NCBI GenBank assembly: GCA_046481785.1
Contig: JAWOJF010000298.1
Span: 1-13,601, forward strand
Reading direction: 5' to 3'
Source of the DNA: JAWOJF01 sp046481785
Lineage (GTDB): Bacteria; Bacteroidota; Ignavibacteria; Ignavibacteriales; Ignavibacteriaceae
DNA: 13,601 bases
Under the pieces are notes generated by a model that did no database searches, was not told the origin of the DNA, and saw only the letters and a list, made by a program, of their open reading frames with translations. Shown here piece after piece: positions 11,094-13,601 of the stretch (positions are counted from its first letter, which is position 1; each line of letters starts with the position of its first letter). A program made the translations under genes and the position numbers.

Positions 11094-13031
11094 TTATTTT
11101 ACCAGCATTAATTTTTTTACCTGCGAGTATTTTCCTGCCTCAATTTTGTAGAAATAAATTCCGCTGTTTAGCTCACCTCCGTTGAACTCAACATTATATG
11201 TGCCAGTATCTTGTTTATGGTTAACAAGCTCAGCAACTTCTTTACCAAGGACATCGTAAATAACCAGCCTTACGTTGGCTTTTTCGGGGAGCGAGTAACT
11301 TATCACTGTAACCGGGTTAAACGGATTAGGATAATTTTGTGCAAGCTCAAACATTTTAGGTTTCATGGATGAAACCTCTACAGTTTCGGAGTATTCAAAA
11401 GAGCCGTCATTATCTATTTGCTTTAAGCGGTAATATGTATTTTCCGTTAAAGGTTTTTTATCAATAAAAGAATAATTTTTTTCTGAGCTGCTGTTTCCAT
11501 GTCCGTTTATAAAGCCAATCTTTTCCCATGCATTTTCTGACCTCTGATCTCTGGCCTTTGATCTCTGAACTTCAAACCCGTAGTTATTCACTTCGGTAGC
11601 AGTAGACCAGTTAAGGATAATTTCATTATTTAATAAAGATCCGGTAAAGGATATCAGTTCAACAGGAAGGTTTGCCATATTACCAAAAATATAGGCGGAG
11701 CCGGCAATGTTTAGAGTATTTCCCCCGGCTGCATCTTCATCTTCCTGATATGCACCAACAATGGCATAGTCTCCCGAGATGGAGACTGAATAACCAAAAA
11801 TATCAGATAGCGCCCTGTCGGAAGCAACAATTTTCTGCACCTGCGTCCATGATGTGCCTGAATTATTATTAAATATGTATGCAGAACCGGCATTAAATAC
11901 ATTATTTCCACCTGCTGCGTCTTCATCTTCGAAATATGCACCAACAATGGCATAGTCTCCCGAGATGGAGACTGAATAACCAAAATTATCAATTTCCGCC
12001 CTATCAGAAGCAGCGATTTTCTGCACCTGTATCCATGAGACAGTATTATTATGAAATATGTATGCAGAACCGGCACTGTTCAGAGTATTCTCCCCTGCGG
12101 CATCTTCATCTTCGCGAAATGCACCAACAATGGCATAGTCCCCTGATATAGAGACTGAATAACCAAAATTATCAGCTACTGCCCTGTCGGAAGCAGTTAT
12201 TTTCTGCACTTGTGTCCATGATGTGCCTGAATTATTATAAAATATGTATGCAGAACCGGCACTGAATAAAGTATTTCCCCCGGCGGCATCTTCATCTTCG
12301 AGATATGCACCGACAATGGCGTAGTTACCGGAGATGGAGACTGAAAAACCAAAAATATCATCTTCTGCTCTGTCGGAAGCAACAATTTTCTGCACCTGCG
12401 TCCATGATGTGCCTGAATTATTATAAAATATATATGCAGAACCAGCAAAGCGTAAAGTATTACCTCCGGCGGCATCTTCATCTTCAAAATATGCACCTAC
12501 AATGGCATAGTCTCCCGAGATGGAGACTGAGTAACCAAAACGATCATCTGCTGCCCTGTCGGAAGCAACTATTTTTTGTACCTGCGTCCATGATGTGCCT
12601 GAATTATTATGAAATATGTATGCAGAACCAGCCTTGAATAAAGTATTTCCCCCGGCTACATCTTCATCCTCCTGATATGCACCTACAATAGCATAGTCTC
12701 CCGATATGGCGACAGAAAAACCAAAATTATCACCTTCCGCCCTGTCGGAAGCAGTAATTTTCTGCACCAGTTCCCATGTACCAGAATTATTATAAAATAT
12801 ATATGCAGAACCAGCATCGCTTAAAGTATTTCCCCCGGCGGCATCTTCATCTTCCTGATATGCACCTACAATGGCATAATCTCCCGAGATGGAGACTGAG
12901 TAACCAAAACTATCATCTGCCGCCCTGTCGGAAGCAGCTATTTTTATAAGTTGGTCCCAGTCCTGGGCTTTAATACTTTGAGAGCACGAAATTAAAATAA
13001 AGATTGTGGCAAATAGTGTGAATCTTTTCAT
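11094..13031 (-). CDS. T9SS-sorted protein with seven FG-GAP repeats (predicted seven-bladed propeller)
   Basis: This 645-residue protein is predicted to be exported by Sec and then by the type IX system to the cell surface. Residues 1-22 are a signal peptide ending in KA before Gln23; LISC at 13-16 also fits a lipobox, so lipoprotein processing is possible. Residues 30-449 are seven repeats of 61-62 residues (the last shortened) with the FG-GAP pattern FGYSVSISGDYAIVGAY, then EDEDAAGGNT and AGSAYIF. Seven repeats is the number in integrin-alpha-like propellers. Residues 455-555 (from LPVELISF) form the beta-sandwich-like linker usual before T9SS tails. Residues 560-645 are the type A sorting domain, with NYPNPFNP and a final KKLMLVK. 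AAGGAG (13037-13042) lies 5 nt before the ATG, a strong site. The ligand is unknown; adhesion or binding is inferred. Confidence 0.9.
   Translation of the reverse strand: MKRFTLFATIFILISCSQSIKAQDWDQLIKIAASDRAADDSFGYSVSISGDYAIVGAYQEDEDAAGGNTLSDAGSAYIFYNNSGTWELVQKITASDRAEGDNFGFSVAISGDYAIVGAYQEDEDVAGGNTLFKAGSAYIFHNNSGTSWTQVQKIVASDRAADDRFGYSVSISGDYAIVGAYFEDEDAAGGNTLRFAGSAYIFYNNSGTSWTQVQKIVASDRAEDDIFGFSVSISGNYAIVGAYLEDEDAAGGNTLFSAGSAYIFYNNSGTSWTQVQKITASDRAVADNFGYSVSISGDYAIVGAFREDEDAAGENTLNSAGSAYIFHNNTVSWIQVQKIAASDRAEIDNFGYSVSISGDYAIVGAYFEDEDAAGGNNVFNAGSAYIFNNNSGTSWTQVQKIVASDRALSDIFGYSVSISGDYAIVGAYQEDEDAAGGNTLNIAGSAYIFGNMANLPVELISFTGSLLNNEIILNWSTATEVNNYGFEVQRSKARDQRSENAWEKIGFINGHGNSSSEKNYSFIDKKPLTENTYYRLKQIDNDGSFEYSETVEVSSMKPKMFELAQNYPNPFNPVTVISYSLPEKANVRLVIYDVLGKEVAELVNHKQDTGTYNVEFNGGELNSGIYFYKIEAGKYSQVKKLMLVK
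11540..11567 (-). repeat. 14-bp tandem repeat within the linker domain
   Basis: On the coding strand, CAGAGATCAAAGGC (11567-11554) is followed directly by CAGAGATCAGAGGT (11553-11540), and a third copy begins with CAGA. They encode the hydrophilic stretch QRSKARDQRSEN between FEV and WEKIGF, where related linker domains have a short loop. It looks like an expansion or small insertion that kept the frame. Confidence 0.65.
11685..12944 (-). repeat. Seven in-frame tandem repeats of about 186 bp
   Basis: The repeats inside the propeller gene are, in coding order, 12762-12944, 12576-12761, 12390-12575, 12204-12389, 12021-12203, 11835-12020 and the shortened 11685-11834. Two units are one codon short (the first and fifth). 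Most of each unit is nearly identical in DNA as well as protein. Differences cluster at unit positions 9, 10, 12, 30, 42 and 43, with lesser change at 3 and 51. Such similarity points to recent duplication or ongoing gene conversion. Confidence 0.92.
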
Positions 13032-13438
13032 ACTATCTCCTTAATTTTTTATAAATACTGTTTACACTAATTTCCCGGGCAAGATAAAGAGCAAAAACAG
13101 GCACAAGGGCATAAATTTTCTTTGTCCTGTTACTTCAAAATTCTTTTTGTGAGGAAAATAGTCGAGTTGTATATTAAAATACGTTTTCTAAATAAACATG
13201 TCAAGCATCTGTTATTATTTTTGAGTAAACATTCTGAAATGTTTGATCAGGAAGTAAATGGATACCGAAGAAACTCAATAAGATTTCCGGTTATGGAAGA
13301 ATATTTCTTTTTTATAAATAGAGAATGAATCCTTCGATCTTTTGTATGTGTCAATAATAAATGCAAAAAATGATGTCTTTAACTTTAAAAAAAATAATTA
13401 ATGGATTACAGGGGGTAATATCCTGCTAATCCGGGATA
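13032..13438. other. Gap upstream of the propeller gene with little structure
   Basis: About 400 bases separate the propeller gene from the sorting-domain remnant. The first ten bases hold the minus-strand ribosome-binding site. On the minus strand a CTTG at 13107-13110, followed by a TATCTTG at about 13083-13089, is a poor promoter candidate. A 68-codon plus-strand frame at 13122-13328 has no ribosome-binding site, biased composition and no recognisable family, and I do not call it. The right end contains a terminator-like hairpin, listed separately. Confidence 0.6.
13387..13432 (-). terminator. Probable terminator of the sorting-domain remnant
   Basis: On the minus strand GGATTA-G-CAGG (13432-13422) pairs with CCTGTAATCC (13412-13403), leaving one bulged base and a 9-nt loop, starting a few bases after the remnant's stop codon. 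A run of eight T on that strand lies at 13394-13387, eight bases after the stem, so the layout is slightly loose for a factor-independent terminator. Confidence 0.5.
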
Positions 13439-13601
13439 CTATTTTACTACAGTTAATTTTTTCGTGTCAAAAAAGTCACCGGCGGCAATCTTATAAATGT
13501 AGGTACCGCTTGGCAGTCTGATCCATTAAAGGGAACAGAATGATATCCTGCTGTCAGGAATTATGAAACCAGTGTAGAAATCTTTTCACCAAGCATAAGT
13601 A
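13439..13601 (-). pseudogene. Degraded T9SS C-terminal sorting domain, running off the window
   Basis: Read on the minus strand from the right edge, the sequence gives LGEKISTLVS, a TAA stop (13563-13561), then FLTAGYHSVPFNGS. After a frame change at about 13516-13517 it gives LPSGTYIYKIAAGDFFDT and KKLTVVK, with a TAG at 13441-13439. Joined up, this is the end of a type A sorting domain. A single G-to-T change (GAA to TAA) and one lost base explain both lesions. The sorting tail is the part recognised for secretion, so a protein ending at the stop would not be exported by T9SS. The body of the gene lies outside the window, so whether it is otherwise intact is unknown. Sequencing or assembly error is a possible alternative, but two separate lesions in 160 bases favour decay. 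Confidence 0.75.

Noticed and set aside
11672..12637. Open frames in other phases across the propeller repeats
   Set aside because: They arise because a repeated coding unit repeats its shadow frames too. The translations are repetitive and the real frame has signal peptide, FG-GAP and sorting domains.
11685..12944. CRISPR array or diversity-generating retroelement target
   Set aside because: The 186-bp units have no short repeat-spacer structure. The variable codons are not adenine-directed AAY-type sites, and there is no reverse transcriptase or template repeat in the window.
13122..13328. 68-codon open frame on the plus strand
   Set aside because: It has no ribosome-binding site, lies in AT-rich DNA, its translation is rich in Phe, Lys and Ile with no family pattern, and it sits between two minus-strand genes.

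Overview
The window reads as a chromosomal segment of a Bacteroidota-type bacterium, most probably of the Ignavibacteria lineage (inference). Three signs support this. The minus-strand surface protein ends in a type IX secretion (T9SS) sorting domain with the LAQNYPNPFNP signature common in that lineage. A near-consensus Bacteroidetes promoter (TTTG, 19 nt, TATTTTTG) precedes the cytidine deaminase gene. The DNA is AT-rich, many genes lack a Shine-Dalgarno sequence, and several families of small palindromic repeats sit between genes.

Layout. 3-305 is the 3' end of a UvrD/PcrA-type helicase gene. 306-738 is non-coding and holds a cluster of REP-like hairpins. 739-1803 encodes a membrane-anchored family 2 glycosyltransferase. 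1877-5382 is a same-strand nucleoside-salvage block: cytidine deaminase, thymidine kinase, a NupC-type nucleoside transporter and a purine nucleoside phosphorylase. Two of its gaps carry palindromic repeats. 5514-8626 is secD-secF, closed by a clear intrinsic terminator. 8840-9494 holds two small genes, a helix-turn-helix-like protein and a DUF2188 protein. 9545-10297 (minus) is a DUF2071/YqjF-like protein, divergent from a SpoIIAA-like (STAS) protein at 10499-10873. 10966-11040 looks like the stub of an aldehyde dehydrogenase gene. 11094-13031 (minus) is a T9SS cargo protein with seven nearly identical FG-GAP repeats. The right edge (13439-13601, minus) is a broken T9SS sorting domain from another protein.

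The genes fit a cell that scavenges nucleosides: NupC imports them, Cdd and Tdk process pyrimidines, and the phosphorylase splits purine nucleosides. SecDF supports Sec export, which T9SS cargo needs before crossing the outer membrane. I found no phage, transposase, CRISPR array or defence system. The points most worth a second look are the seven-repeat propeller, whose variation is confined to a few positions per repeat, the three families of palindromic repeats at gene boundaries, and the two gene remnants flanking the propeller gene.
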